DNA of 64,000 nucleotides from Luidia sarsii (GCA_949987565.1 OX465107.1:18766607-18830606), one strand, 5' to 3'. Shown: positions 1 to 11,460, counted from the stretch's first letter. A program made the numbers and translations. The notes: generated from the letters alone by a model not told the origin.

Positions 1-178
1 GTCACCAAGATGGTAAGATGGCCAGTAGGCTGATTAGGACGTCAGGTGGTTGGCAGTCCCGATTGTTATTATGAGGTCCGCCATTGTGGTCCGTAGGCCT
101 ACCTATCCCAGAGTGCAACGCGCTATATAGAGAGTTATAGGCCTAAAAGTAGATTCACTATCACAACGTAAAAAATAG

Positions 179-359
179 GCAGTGGCTGTTGTTACGGCAG
201 TCGTCCGTGTGGTTCCCTGACTTGATTATATTTCGTCAGCATTGCAGGCTGGTTGAACCAGTCTATTAGCTGATAGTCTGGTTCCAAGAGCTAAACATAC
301 TGACAAATACTGTGAAGTCAGGGAACCACACGGACGACTGCCGTAACAACAGCCACTGC
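179..359. repeat. Foldback element with 45-bp perfect arms
   Basis: The arm at 179-223 (starting GCAGTGGCTGTTGTTACGGC) is repeated in exact inverted orientation at 315-359. A 91-bp spacer separates them. Such a perfect pair without coding content fits a young non-autonomous foldback or MITE-type DNA transposon. Its superfamily is unknown. Confidence 0.85.
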
Positions 360-786
360 GTAAAAAAAATTCAAGGATTTTTTTTTTTTTTGCTTTCTAA
401 ACCACAATTTTTTGGAGCTGGCACGTTCAGCTCTCGTCATGTCAACGTCGCTGCCGACACAATCGTACCTCGGTCGAACTCCTCCGTCTCGCTAAGTAGA
501 CCTATATCACCCCCCATATTTCGCGAAGACAATTTCCCACACAATGTGCCCGTAATGTGATGCCGTCATTTTCCCATGACGAGTGGACGGAATACACCCA
601 CGGGGTTGGCGTGGGAGTTCCGACAAAACGACTTCTCTGAAAAAAACTGTCCCCAGACCCTGGCCAGATAAACAAATTTGTGGAAACAAAAAATACAGTG
701 CAAAACCAAGGACGTGTGTCACACGGTGTGTGTAACCCTCACACACGGGCCCGGGCGACTACAGTCACCGGAGCAGTGTGCAGGAA
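360..786. other. Unassigned interval
   Basis: A poly-T run lies at about 379-391. Short open frames occur on both strands, with no recognisable protein similarity or splice context. Confidence 0.6.
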
Positions 787-1127
787 GCGTATTATTATTA
801 TTTTTTTTACACCGCAGCCATGGGTTTTTCACTGTATTCGTGTAAATCCGCGCTTGAGAAGAGACTACATGTAGTGCTGCGTTACGTACGGGATCAGTCA
901 GTTGGGATTTCTTGAGCAGGGGCGGAATGTGACTGGCTGTTGTTGTAGCTGTAGTTTGACACAAACATGTAAGATGTCTTGTTAATTGCAAATTTCTAGC
1001 TGCTGTTAATAATGTTCAGCTGCACTGTGTGATCTTGTTACGCAGGGCTAGTCTCTTTTCAAGCGCGGATTTGCTCGAAAACAGCGCAAAACCCATGGCT
1101 GCGGTGTAAAAACAAAAAGAAGTACGC
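787..1127. repeat. Imperfect foldback element
   Basis: The left arm (ACACCGCAGCCATGGGTTTT, then AAATCCGCGCTTGAGAAGAG) is repeated inverted on the right (CTCTTTTCAAGCGCGGATTT, then AAAACCCATGGCTGCGGTGT). The arms are about 90 bp with several mismatches. The core is about 150 bp and has no coding capacity. It looks like an older MITE. Confidence 0.8.
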
Positions 1128-1385
1128 GTGCGGGAACGCACGGCATGCGCCCCGCCGTGATGTATACCATCAGCACTTTGAACTGAGCGGACTCCAGAAT
1201 GAAGCGGGAACCCTTGTGGGTAACAGTCGCCGTGTGCGAATTGAGGCCCAGACGTTTTGGGCGGCGAGAGTGTATTTTCTGCACGTCCGCACTCGTGAAA
1301 ATGAGCCGGGTTGCGGCACAACAGCTATAGCGCCATATATTTTCACCGTGTGAGTTTGTTGTTTTGGTTCGCCATCATCGGGCCC
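1128..1385. other. Unassigned interval, moderately GC-rich
   Basis: This stretch has several CpGs (for example 1120-1160 and 1215-1270) but no supported gene, motif or repeat. Minus-strand open frames cross it but run directly into the adjacent purine tract. Confidence 0.5.
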
Positions 1386-1572
1386 TCGAGAGATGGGAGG
1401 TGAGGGGGTGGGGGTGGGGGACAGGGAGGGGCACACGATGTTTTGTTGCTCCAGATGGGTCGTCCGTTTTGCTGAACGGTGGGGAGGGTCATGCCACAAT
1501 GGGTAAAGGTGGTTTGGGAGAGGGAGAGGGAGGGTGAGAGAAAGGTGGAGAGAGGTAGGGATGGAGAGAGAA

Positions 1573-1603
<31 letters not shown>

Positions 1604-2175
1604 GATAGAATGAGAGAGAGGGGATGGAGGGAGAGAGAGAGGGAGCAAGATGGAGAGAGAGGAGAGAGAGGGAGAGTGAGAGAAATGGAGGGAGGAAGAG
1701 AGGATGGGGAGAGGGAAAATATAAGAGAGAGGAGGAGAGGTTAATGATGAGGGAGAAGTTAAGGGAGCGGAGAGGTTGAGGGCGCGGGAGAAGGGGGAGA
1801 GAGGATGGCGGGGCTGGAGGAGAGGGGAAGGATGAGGGAGACGGAGAGAGATGATGAGAGAAATAATGAGGCAGATGGTCAGGATGAGGGAGAGGGGTGA
1901 GGGTTGGGGAGGTATAGAGAGACTGAGACAGAGTGGGTGAGAGGAAGAGAGAGGGAGGAGGAAGGAGAGAGGGAGACAGACGGAGAGGATATGAGAGAGA
2001 CAATAGGCGCAACGAGAGATAGAGAGAGACATGCACACAGACTGACGTACAGACAGAGGCAAAGCGAGACAGAGAGAGGGGCAGGCAGAAAGACAGACAG
2101 ACCGACAGACTGACAGGCAGACAGAAACAGTGAGAGGAGAGGAGCAGACACAGGGCTTCACGAGAGAAGAAAGGA
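1386..2175. repeat. Purine-rich (GA)n / (GACA)n tract
   Basis: About 790 bp is almost entirely GAGA, GGGAGA and AGACAGAC units on the + strand. The complementary strand reads as CT-rich and gives spurious Ser/Leu/Pro-rich open frames of up to 345 codons. Such tracts can form H-DNA. Confidence 0.95.
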
Positions 2176-2253
2176 GAAAGATGAGAGTTGCAACACGAAA
2201 GAAACAAATTTGCCGATTGTGCATCAGTTCACACAAATAAGGTTTTAATTACT

Positions 2254-2479
2254 GGCGATTCACAATAGTGCGCCCTCAAGAGTTTGCAACGCGTTGGCCA
2301 GCTACAGTGCGCGGAATCTGTCGACCCAATGCACGTCTGGAACACGGATCGTATATATATATATATTATATATAAATGTTTTCATATACGTCCGTGGTCT
2401 GGAAAGGATCGACAGATTCTGCGCATTGTGATTGGCCAACGCGTTGCAAACTCTTGAGGGCGCACCATTGTGAATCGCC
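2254..2479. repeat. Foldback element with AT core
   Basis: The left arm begins GGCGATTCACAATAGTGCGC and continues CCTCAAGAGTTTGCAACGCG. The right end at 2479 is its near-perfect inverse. Arms are about 45-50 bp and further partial pairing continues inward. The centre holds a (TA)n stretch at about 2351-2373. A lone half-end (TGGCGATTCACAA) near 5441-5453 suggests a second, truncated copy. Confidence 0.85.
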
Positions 2480-2518
2480 CTACTCTAAACAATCCAGGTC
2501 TTACTGAGGCCTCCCCCA

Positions 2519-2544
2519 TCCATTCATTCATTCATTCATTCATT
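2519..2544. repeat. (CATT)n microsatellite
   Basis: Six tandem CATT units, directly upstream of the telomere-like array. Confidence 0.9.
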
Positions 2545-2574
2545 TCTCAGGTAGTTACAGGCACAAGCACGTAA

Positions 2575-2745
2575 CAACCCTAATCCTAATCCTAGCCCTA
2601 ACAACTCTAATCATAAACCTAACCCTAATCCTAATCCTAACCCTAATTCTAATCCTAATCCTAACTCTATCACTAACGCTAACCCAACCCGAACTCCAAC
2701 TCTAACCGTAACCGAAACCCTAATAACCGTAACGCCCTAAGCCTA
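2575..2745. repeat. Degenerate CCCTAA/CCTAAT telomere-like array
   Basis: About 170 bp of CCCTAA, CCTAAT and CTAACC units with scattered point changes. The strand reads as the C-rich strand of the TTAGGG telomere repeat common to most animals. The degeneration indicates an old interstitial telomeric tract or a low-complexity array derived from one. Confidence 0.75.
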
Positions 2746-4083
2746 ACCTACGTTGGCTTACTAAACACGTCCTTGTGTAGTCCCCACACAATTTACGGGG
2801 TACCAGCATAGCTCAACGACGGTGGTTGAGCGTCATATGTCGGTCCTGTTATATATCTCGTCATCCGGCCCGTGGTCCAGTCACGAGCTTCACCCTACGC
2901 TTCGCCCGAGACTTTCCCTCCAATCAGTCACAGCCTTGATTGCATGGTGGCGTCTTGTTCCCTGGTGGGATGTGGCCGGAGCATTAGAAACGAGCGCCGA
3001 TGATCACGGTGCTAGCTCTGCTCACCGACAAAGGCGACAATATCAAAATGCGCAAGAGTGCCTCGACTGGTCGAGATGCACTCTCTTTGTACATGTTGTA
3101 ACAGAAAACCGTAAATGGTGTACGTTCGGATGATAATTTATGAATTTGATAATTATCACATTAATTCATTCATTTTACTATCGTTGGAAATGTTTCTCAA
3201 GATAGCAAAATAGTCTTATTAAAAGAAGCAAGTGCTCAGGTTTATTTACGTTGTTGATTAAAATTTGGTTTGAAAACCACGTTGAAATTCCCCTTTATTT
3301 AATATTTCAATCAAATTAAATTTATACATGCATCAGCTTCTGGATTTTAAAACTATTTGTTTGTTGTTCGCAGTTCTTCTTATCGTTGTATCTTAATTAA
3401 TTTTGATACAACTTTAATCACCAATTGGCGTACACTGTACAATGAATGTTGGGCAGTATAAAACCAACGTATGTTTTTTCCCGGTAGAAATAGCACCAGA
3501 ATAAATATTATAAATATCATGTAAGCATTCCATGTGATTAGTAAGTATATTTTTATTTTCCACACCTAAATAGACGTGTTTGGTAGCTGGTTTTCATTTT
3601 GCTTCAGATCGCCAAGGTCCGATGACTGTGACATAGAGGGTCTGACCGGCTTTGCATTACACACGCGTCTATGGTGAGGCCTTGGCAAGAAGCGTGTCCC
3701 ACGCATTATGCAGCACGCACCGTATTGACTATGCCGTTCCACGTATACACGGAACAGCTAAGTAGCAGAAGGATACACCGACCATCAACTTGAACAAGAA
3801 ACGAGAAGGAGCCTCCGCCCGCCATACTCTCTTGGTGGCGCCCTCTAGATCCGCGCATTGGTAACCAAAGTGATTGCTGATCCACTCATGCGTTCACTTT
3901 GTGCTTTCGGGAACTTTCGATGCGATGGTGCGATCACTCATTGGCTCTGGCAGGTCCGTTATGAAATGAAGGGCCTTTGCTAGGCTTCGGTCTCATCTCT
4001 TCATCACACGTTGCAGTGCCACAGATAATACAAAAAAAAAACATTCGAGCGCAGTTTCTATAGGCGACCACGGCTACAGTCTA
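2746..4083. other. Unassigned interval
   Basis: This mostly AT-rich sequence has no recognisable gene or long repeat. A + frame of 103 codons (2822-3133) has no recognisable similarity. A CTCF-like GGTGGCGCCCTCTAGATCC sits at 3834-3852. Confidence 0.55.
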
Positions 4084-4350
4084 CAGGCCTTTCTAAATAT
4101 TTTATGCAAATTGTAGGTATCGAACTGAAAGCGAGGCTATGGGTGCTAGATTTCAAAGAATAATAATTGTTGTTCACCGCTGCTTTTTGAACTTTTCTTT
4201 GACATATTCTTCAACAAAACCGATCCTTATCTGAGGAACAACGGTAAGGTCCCTTGAATTTACCGCCATCTTGGAAATCTAGCGCCCATAGCCTCGTTTT
4301 GGGCTCAATTCATAACATTTGCATAAATATTAAGAAAGGCCTATAGGCCT
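4084..4350. repeat. Imperfect foldback element
   Basis: The left arm reads AGGCCTTTCTAAATATTTTA, followed by TGCAAAT and later GCGAGGCTATGGG...CTAGATTTC. The right arm returns it inverted: GAAATCTAGCGCCCATAGCCTCG, then ATTTGCATAAATATTAAGAAAGGCCT. Arms are about 80-90 bp with indels. It is a non-coding MITE-type relic. Confidence 0.75.
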
Positions 4351-4793
4351 ACTGAGGACATAAAAACCTTTAAAAATGTACACCTGTATTCAGGATTTGT
4401 ATGATCGAGACGATGCCCAAGTCCGGGGTCCAAACCCAGATTTTCGAAAGGGTCGTGGTGCGCTATGTGTGTTTTTTTTTTGGACACCTCAAGTGCAAGA
4501 ACAGTAAGATTTCAAAACGTCCCATTTGTGGTAACGAATGCTTAGCGCAATTGGCGTTCAAGTGACCGTGCTTAAAATGCAGATGAGTGCTCGATATAAT
4601 TATGCAAGATAGCCCGCCGATCGGAATCTCACTGGCTGCGCATGCAAACTATAATTTTACGCCGAGTCCACGGAATCTTCACCCAAAGCAAGACACTCCC
4701 TGGAGAACTTCACAACAAGCAAACTATTTTTATTCCAGTTTTTTAAAAAACTTCGAAGGGGCCTGATATTTCTATCATAGAAGGTCCTTTCTT

Positions 4794-5167
4794 AAAGCCC
4801 CTACACAACATTGGTAAGATCGAAAAACAAATGTTCACAGATTTACATGAAACTTATACAGTTTGAAGATGGTTATAGTAGAAACCTCTCACTGAATTAT
4901 TTCAGCCTAAATTGTTGTATTTTGGGAGAAATGAGTAAAAGAAATAGTTTACGTCTCACCGAGATCTAAACTATTATTTTTTCGGAACAGTACGGCGTTG
5001 AATGCTGCATTTTCGCGAAACAAATGAAGCGGTTTTTACGATTTTCTCGAGACTCGGTTGGCGGATTGAGCTGAAATTTCCACAGGGGTGCTATTTCATG
5101 CATATGTTGGATCAGACAACGTATGGATGCTATTCTTTTACCTCGACCAATGTTGTGTAGGGGCTTT
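4794..5167 (+). mobile_element. TTAA-flanked MITE, subfamily A, copy 1
   Basis: The element has terminal inverted repeats AAAGCCCCTACACAACATTG and CAATGTTGTGTAGGGGCTTT and is about 374 bp long. TTAA occurs at both ends (cTTAAAGCCCC and GGGGCTTTAAa), which is the target-site signature of piggyBac-type transposition. It has no transposase. The body is about 90% similar by eye to copies at 30530 and 43885. Confidence 0.9.
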
Positions 5168-7074
5168 AAAGGCATTCTGGCCTTCAAAAAAAATCAATGT
5201 TATTGCCACACAAGCTTAGCAAATACTTTAGTACGATATTAATAAATAATCATAGGCAACATTGGGGTGTGGAGGGATCATTCTGAAAAGCAAACCTTTT
5301 TGCGGATGGGCCTACAGTAGGTAAACAAAACAAACAAAGACAGTAATTAATAGTTGCTGACGATAATAGATAACTGTTATGTGACACATCGATCAGACGG
5401 ATGCAGATTATGGTCAAACTGTGTCAATAGTAACAAAGACTGGCGATTCACAAAATTATAGTCACCGAGTATGTGCAGTTGTGCTAGATGTATGGGACCT
5501 ATCTGTCGTCATGCAAAGTCCAACTAAGGCCGACGTGTCAGGCCTATTTTGGCATTCCCCGCTTTTCATTCATTTTCTTCTGTTTTGAAGACACCCCTTG
5601 TAGCAAGGTAACCGTTACGTGCTTCTCCAACCTCAACCATCCCAGTCGTGATGACTCACCCCTTGAAACCAAAAAACCAAGGTGATCAGATGGAACAAAT
5701 ATATATCTGAAGGATTTAAATGGAAAATCCACTTGAGTGTGGACAAACGGGAGAATTTGATTTTAAATCTTAAAAAGTTTGGAGGGTCTTGCGTTTCGAT
5801 CCTAGCAGAATATCTTCCAAAAGTCCCGGGAGAATGAATACCAAAACTGCAAGTCCCTCTAATATTATCGAGGTTTACACTTGGGGCATTAAGGTAAGTA
5901 TAAGCACTGTGTTATTTTTCGTGTTTCATGTACTCATTATTTTATGTTTTAAAATGATTGGTAAGATTTCCTGCTCTGGTACTGCAAGCCTTCATAGGTC
6001 CAGTACACTCTCCTTACAAAATAGCGGTAAACCAATGTTGTTATCCTTTATTTTTAGCATCAGCATTTATTATAAGTTATCTGGTGAGATGCCGTGGACC
6101 ATTGATTGACCGTCGGGATTTTTTCTTAAATTCTGGAGGGCTATTGTTCACACAAGCGTTATAAATCTAAAAAAAGGTGTGTTTTAAATATCTTTTGAAA
6201 AATAAATGAAGTCAGTGCTCCTTTATAAGTGCACCAATGCATTGGTCACGCAACGAACTATTTTCATCTACCAACGGAAATGGGAGGGAGGGGGAGGACG
6301 AGAAACCAAATGCCGCGCACTGAGAGTCCTTGAGGCTTCGCGCCGATACCTTTTCACTGATTATGTAACAGCATCCGGGACATTGATCTTTGGGGCGATG
6401 GCAGCGGTCTTCGTTTCTCCAAATAATCGATTAGGTCGCCACCGGAGTTAATACTGCACCGCCGCTGACTTTCGGGTGATCGCATAATGTGCGGCCTCCG
6501 TTCTTCCACGCCCGAAATTTGAATTAGGGGAGAAAAAAAATCAACTTTCCCCGAATCTCCACGATCTATCAGATCCTCCGGCGGGTTTTTTTCCGCAGTC
6601 TCTGACACATTTTTGATAACCGTGGCTATCCTGTAGCCCCCGTTGGCATGACACCATTCGGCAAAGCTCTGATTGATCACGCCTAGGCGATACAAACAAT
6701 GTTACTAGTCGGCGGCTCTCCGCGATTTTATTGTTTTTAAGGAAGAATTATCATTCTCCCCTGCCTTCCTTTGGTAGATATCCGAATCGTGTTGTCCTCA
6801 TTACTAGGGGGCAGAAAAAAAATACTGAAGGTCATGACCAATTGAGGCTATCCATCCGGGACCTTCCGCCGCATCCAACGGCACTTCTGATCAAGTGACG
6901 TCGACAGGTGCATCCGCGGGCTCGACCACTCCAACAGAGGTCGGTCGCCTGAAACGACCCACCGATAAGACAGAGACAAACGGGTGAATCGAAGGTTGAA
7001 AATTGTACAGTATAACGTGGTTTTGATTATAGAATACACTCTAGATATCAAGAGGATTTTTTGGTGACTTCAAC
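5168..7074. other. Unassigned interval upstream of the CpG block
   Basis: The interval contains a fragment of the GAAACGTC foldback family near 5785-5815 (GTTTCGATCCTAGCAGAA). A minus-strand open frame of 113 codons (6354-6695) is moderately GC-rich but unrecognised. A small ATG frame ending at a GTAAGT (5834-5893) abuts the repeat fragment and is probably fortuitous. Confidence 0.5.
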
Positions 7075-7600
7075 AACGGGGGATGGCCGCGAGTTACCCC
7101 GTCCCTCCGGTGCAGTCGGGGTGGAACGCCCCTAAAACGGGAAGTGGTGACGGCGGCAGCCATTGCGAGCAGGGTCGCAGCGCACCTGCTATGGTGGGTA
7201 GGGAACATGACATGAACATAATTTCATCGTTGAGCTGATGCAGAGAGCTGCTGTGCTCGGGACGTTATAGAAGACCGGTGCCCCGTATTAGAACCGCCTG
7301 CGTACGGACACGGCCAGACCCCGACCAAGGAAGGAACCCCCCGAAAGAAAAAAAATTACCACATTTGATCGGGACTTCGTTCGGGTCTGAGTTAACCCCC
7401 TCAAAGAAGTGGCCGGTTCTGATGGTGGAGGAGTGGACGGACTACCTCCAGGGATTATGCTGTAGGCGGTGAGAGGAAGGGGTGCTCTTCTTTCGGTTTT
7501 GTGCCTGGGAAATATGGCTCGCTCCACCTCTGGTCGGCGCGACCTGGAACAGGTAAGCGAGCGTGGAACGACTGGCGCTGGCAACAACAACAACATACAG
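7075..7600 (+). promoter_or_regulatory. CpG-rich block, putative promoter and 5' UTR
   Basis: CpG dinucleotides are visibly concentrated here compared with the AT-rich flanks, for example around 7085-7190, 7250-7330 and 7530-7560. The block contains GACGGCGGCAGCCATTG at about 7149-7165, which loosely resembles a YY1-type GCCGCCAT element. I see no clear TATA box. The block ends at the candidate first exon, which fits a TATA-less promoter. No transcription start can be set from sequence alone. Confidence 0.4.
7514..7552 (+). CDS. CACNB: Candidate first coding exon of the CACNB transcript
   Basis: An ATG with A at -3 and G at +4 opens a 13-codon frame, MARSTSGRRDLEQ, that ends at CAG|GTAAGC (donor at 7553). 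An in-frame TAG at 7463 makes this the first ATG of its frame. The donor is phase 0 and matches the phase-0 acceptor of the exon at 34956, so splicing would give ...DLEQ|SVGKGARRKGK.... Vertebrate beta subunits also start with a short, poorly conserved first exon that joins the KRSDGS exon, to my recollection after a Q and in phase 0. It lies in the CpG-densest sequence of the left side. The N-terminus is not conserved enough to prove it, and the pairing is inferred from phase, position and context. Confidence 0.5.
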
Positions 7601-8099
7601 GTCCCCGCCTCGTCACAAACACAGGTAAATGCAGCATCTTATTTTTCTGTTATTACAGCTTTGAAATTCCCTTCTGTGCGATAGTGATACCCCCCGTTCT
7701 TGAGCAATTCCTCTCAGAGAGGCAGTGTTTTTTGTTTTTGTGTGTGGAGGAGGGAGGTTTTCAAAATGGTCGGGCAGGGTGAGAGGCTGAGTTTTACATG
7801 TCAGTCCTGTGGTTTTTTTTTTTTGACAGCAGTTGCTCATGTACTGCATTCTAAATGCAGAGAGGGAGTCATGGCTGGCCTCTCACACTGCATCATGAGT
7901 ACATGGACTTGTGCGCCTCTCATATTCGTCAACCCAGCACGAGGCCCCCCCCCCTCTTCCGCCCGGTCCTTAAAGACGGAGGTGCGGTGCATTCATAGCC
8001 GTACCATTGACACCCGCTTCTTCTGGCTGGCGGATTTACGCCCCGGACACTGCCTTTGGCACGCAGACTGCGTTTCAAATTCCAAATTTGGCTAATTCA

Positions 8100-8225
8100 G
8101 TCTCCTGAAGACAAACAGAGTCTACTGTTTGAAACGTCAAGTTTCTCCGGTTGTTTTCAGAGCCACACAGTACTCACAAAAGAGAAATTTTTACATGGTG
8201 TCACCGCAAACCTACCCCTTCTGCT
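8100..8225 (+). mobile_element. Foldback family D, half copy with hammerhead-like box
   Basis: CTGAAGA at 8105-8111 is followed by a perfect 7-bp hairpin (CAAACAG, loop AGTCTA, CTGTTTG) and AAACGTC. Next comes a second hairpin region, TCTCCGGTTGTTTTCAGAGCC, and the end sequence ACATGGTGTCACCGCAAACC. The end is shared with copies at 49542-49670 and 61844-61862. No protein is encoded. Confidence 0.75.
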
Positions 8226-8891
8226 ATCCTTGCCCTTCAAATCTCAAATTTGGCTTATGTTCCCAAAATGACCCCACCCCCTCTCAAAATTTGTGATTTA
8301 AAAAAAAAAAATTCAATATCCATGAATTATGTTAATTGATACACGGTCATAGTTTCCATGCTGTCCATAGATTATAGTGGGTTTTTTTTCTTTAAAGCTG
8401 TCATTATAATTTGAAATGAAATGCAGCATTTGGTAATTCAAGCTTTTACGGTCTAGGCTTTTTCCAGACACATTACAGCCTACTCTAAACATATATTCTT
8501 TTAGCAGATGCATTCAAATGACTAAAACACATATTTCACGGGTGATATTGTTAAGTGCATTTTCTATTGCAATTCTGACAAGCGCAATAATCCAGGTATG
8601 TATGCACACTTTGTTCGCTTAAAGTTGTCTCCCTGAAAATGTTGCAGCAGGATGGTGTCTGGGAAGTTGGGAACACCTATTTTCCGAAGAGGGGTGTTAA
8701 GCCATGCATGAGCATTTTGGTTGACACTTGAGAGATTTTTTTTTTGTCTTAGGTAGTTGTTGTCAAAATAGTAAATGAATGTCTTCAAATATTGACGATT
8801 AGAATTTTGGTCCCTTAGTCCTGAGCGTATGTGTGAAGAAGCCACTTAGCTAGAAATTGGAGATTTTTTTGTTTCACCATGGTATCATTAT
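8226..8891. other. Unassigned AT-rich interval
   Basis: I see poly-A and poly-T runs and short open frames on both strands, but no recognisable gene or repeat family. Confidence 0.55.
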
Positions 8892-9367
8892 AGTAGGGCC
8901 GTTCCCACTACGAAAATAATCGCGATTTGAATTGCGATTCAAAAATTATTATTTTTTTGGTCATGTCCACACAGGCCAAAAAATCGCGTATCAAAAAATC
9001 GCGAGTCGAATGTGGTTAGCAGTTGTGGTCAAATGGTGGGTGTGTCCTTGAGGGTGGCCCACGCAGGGAGACATATAAACAAGCATGGCACTTCCTGTCA
9101 ATCAGAGCGTGAGCGGTGCATTGTGGGATTAAAAAAAACAGTGCGATTCAGTGGAGCGTTCCCACGCACACCGCATCGGAAATAAACGCGATTATTTGAA
9201 ATTTAAGTCTCACTGTTACTGCTAGTGGAGTTTGAATTGCAATTCAAATCCCGCTAATAATCGCGTTCATTCTGTCCACACACGCAAAAAAAAATGGAGT
9301 TTGAATCGCGGTTCAAATCGCGATCCAAATAATCACGTTCATTTGGTGTAGTAAAAATGGCCCTACT
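8892..9367. mobile_element. Non-autonomous DNA element, AATCGCGATT family (C)
   Basis: The ends AGTAGGGCCGTTCCCACTAC and TGTAGTAAAAATGGCCCTACT are inverted repeats. Inside are multiple nested inverted copies of AATCGCGATTTGAATTGCGATTCAA-like words. Related but more decayed sequence lies at 38690-39175 and 51571-51780. There is no coding frame. The superfamily is not clear from the termini. Confidence 0.8.
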
Positions 9368-10854
9368 GTCTGAAAACCAATCGGGTGAGAGGGAGGGGGT
9401 GGAGGTTGGCAGGAGCTAAACTATTCCCAAAAAGTGGGGCCAGAAAAGCCCGGGAGGTTTCTTCCAATGGCCGGAGGCACTTCTGGGCCGGATCTCCTCA
9501 TTGATTTGAATAGCGGTTGTTTTTTGGGAATACGCAAGCAGAAACTCTTGGCTCAAAATTGAGAGCCAGCGAGTTTGATGATTCTACATACACACTCACA
9601 CCAAAAGACTATTCACCATTGGCTGCGGCTTTGAATTACGCACAGTTGCTGCTGCCTGATGGCTATGCTACTTACTAGCAACTTCCCATCTAGAGTATTG
9701 TGTGGCTTTTTCTCCCCCCAGCCATAGTAGGTGAATTTCAGACAGGGCTCTGACTAATTTATGTCGGAGGTCAGCGATGCATGGAAGGGCAGGGTGTATT
9801 TTAAAGGTTTTTGTTTTTTCCATCAGTTGTTTTTATATTTGGGCCATCTACAAACACATACCACCGGTACTCTGCCATTGTCTCTATGCAGTTTACCTGC
9901 CAGTATGCCTAGTGAATAGGCTGATGCTTTTCCTGATTAGTGTACAAATGAATTGCAACATTGTCAAGATAAGAAATTTAACAAAAAAGTGCACAAAGGA
10001 ATGCATCACAAATTTTCGCCGATCACAGTTTAGTGTTATGAAGTTGTCGTCCCAAACAGCCTTGCCGGGCGACAGAAATAAAAAAAAAACGGGAAACAAC
10101 AATTCCATAGAACAGTGTGTTGCAGCATTGGAAATGCAGTCGTTGTGAGCTTTGACCTCTCCCACAATGCATTGCAGATGTTGGATTGATCATCAGATCA
10201 ACTAATGACAGTTGCACGCTTAAAAAGTCCCATGGTCTGCTAGCTCTGACCACTAGCCAGTGCAGGGGGTCACCCGGACCCGTTGCCGGATTGGGCTCGT
10301 TGTCGATAGGGCAGCGTCGCTGCCGGGGGGGGGGGGGGAATAATTTTTTGTGCTGCAAAATATTAATGCAGGGGTTGTCATGTGCACATGTGGCGCTGAA
10401 TTTGTGAAGCAGCTGCTTACTTTGTTGATGAATTTGCCAAAAGTGTTTTTGCGTGTCGCATTTGCATTTGCACTGCAGCGCATGCATCATTCCTCTTTGC
10501 CAGCAATGACGTTTATTCTGGCTAGAAGCAAACAAACAGACTATTTTATTAGCCCAAGTGCATGGATTGGTGAACGGTGCAAGTTTGCGTACGGTCTGTT
10601 AGACTGCTATACCTCTGGATTGATAATGAATTATGTGTAGTAGTGTCAGTGAGTGGTCAAGGTCTGGGTTGGAGGGCTTTAAATCCCGAACCTTCCCGTG
10701 ATCAAACAGATTCTGCCTTCTGCATATCAAGTAAACTTACAATGTATTGGATAGCTTGTTTTCAAGGAGAATCAATTTTAAGCCAAACAAATTTTAAAGG
10801 AAAAACTGACAGATCTTTTGAACAAATTATAAACAAAATATGGCAAATTGAACT
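9368..10854. other. Unassigned interval with minor repeats
   Basis: The interval holds a G run (10326-10339) and several overlapping short frames, the longest 170 codons on the minus strand (10023-10535), none with recognisable similarity. Confidence 0.5.
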
Positions 10855-10856
10855 TT

Positions 10857-10925
10857 GACCTGACCGGGACTTGAACCCGAGACCTCTGGTTTTGCATGCC
10901 AGCACTCCGGTCAAAGTCTTTGTTG
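10857..10925 (-). mobile_element. tRNA-derived SINE head
   Basis: The reverse complement reads CTGGCATGCAAAACCAG (anticodon-arm-like), then GAGGTCTCGGGTTCAAGTCCCGG. The GGTTCAAGTCC is a good Pol III B box. No complete cloverleaf is present, so this is a SINE relic, not a tRNA gene. It is followed by a T-rich stretch. Confidence 0.6.
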
Positions 10926-11267
10926 GCCCTTTTTCAATTTTTTTTTTTTCAATTTGAAAATCCACTTTGTTACTTGCAGACAAAGTTTGAGAAATTCTTA
11001 CTCTCCATAGTCTCCAGAGATGCTGGAAAATACAACGAGGCTACGACTTGTAACACTGAATGAGGAGCCTTTGTTAATTGATGTTGGAATTTTCTTTCCA
11101 GAGAGTGAAAGTGAAATGACTCATTGACCCCCCCCCCCCTTCCCCCTGCTTAGCAGTTAGGCCAAGGCAAACTCATACGCATTATCACTCATCAGTGGGA
11201 AAGGAGGGCTTTAGCTTATTAATTGGTCGGATGACAAGTGAAGAGCAAGCTCTGAAGACTTAGGGAG

Positions 11268-11460
11268 GAGTGGGGAGGGGAGAGGAGAGGAGAGGAGCCT
11301 TAGTCAACCTCTCCTCCTCCCTCTCCCCTCCCCCTCCCCTCCTCCACTCCTCCCTCCCCCCTCCCCTCCTCCCCTCCTCCCTCTTCCCCTCCTATCCTCC
11401 CTCTCCCCTCCCCTCCTCCCCTCCTCCCTCTCCCCCCTCCCCTCTCCCCCTCCTATCACA
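11268..11460. repeat. CT-rich (CTCCC)n tract
   Basis: Polypyrimidine TCCCCTCC-type units on the + strand, preceded by GGGGAGAGGAGAGG. Predicted frames on both strands here are Pro/Ser- or Gly/Arg/Glu-rich composition artefacts. Confidence 0.93.

Noticed and set aside
1170..2236. Minus-strand frames of 297 and 345 codons, Ser/Leu-rich
   Set aside because: Generated by the GA tract; no stop codons arise in (CT)n translation.
5834..5893. MNTKTASPSNIIEVYTWGIK ending at AAG|GTAAGT, phase 0
   Set aside because: It would be compatible with the CACNB acceptor, but it abuts a transposon core fragment and lacks a promoter-like setting; the 7514 exon fits better.
6354..6695. 113-codon minus frame in moderately GC-rich sequence
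   Set aside because: No recognisable similarity, and no splice or upstream promoter evidence on that strand.
10857..10925. Functional tRNA gene on the minus strand
   Set aside because: Only the anticodon-arm-like and B-box regions are good; no acceptor-stem pairing or complete cloverleaf.
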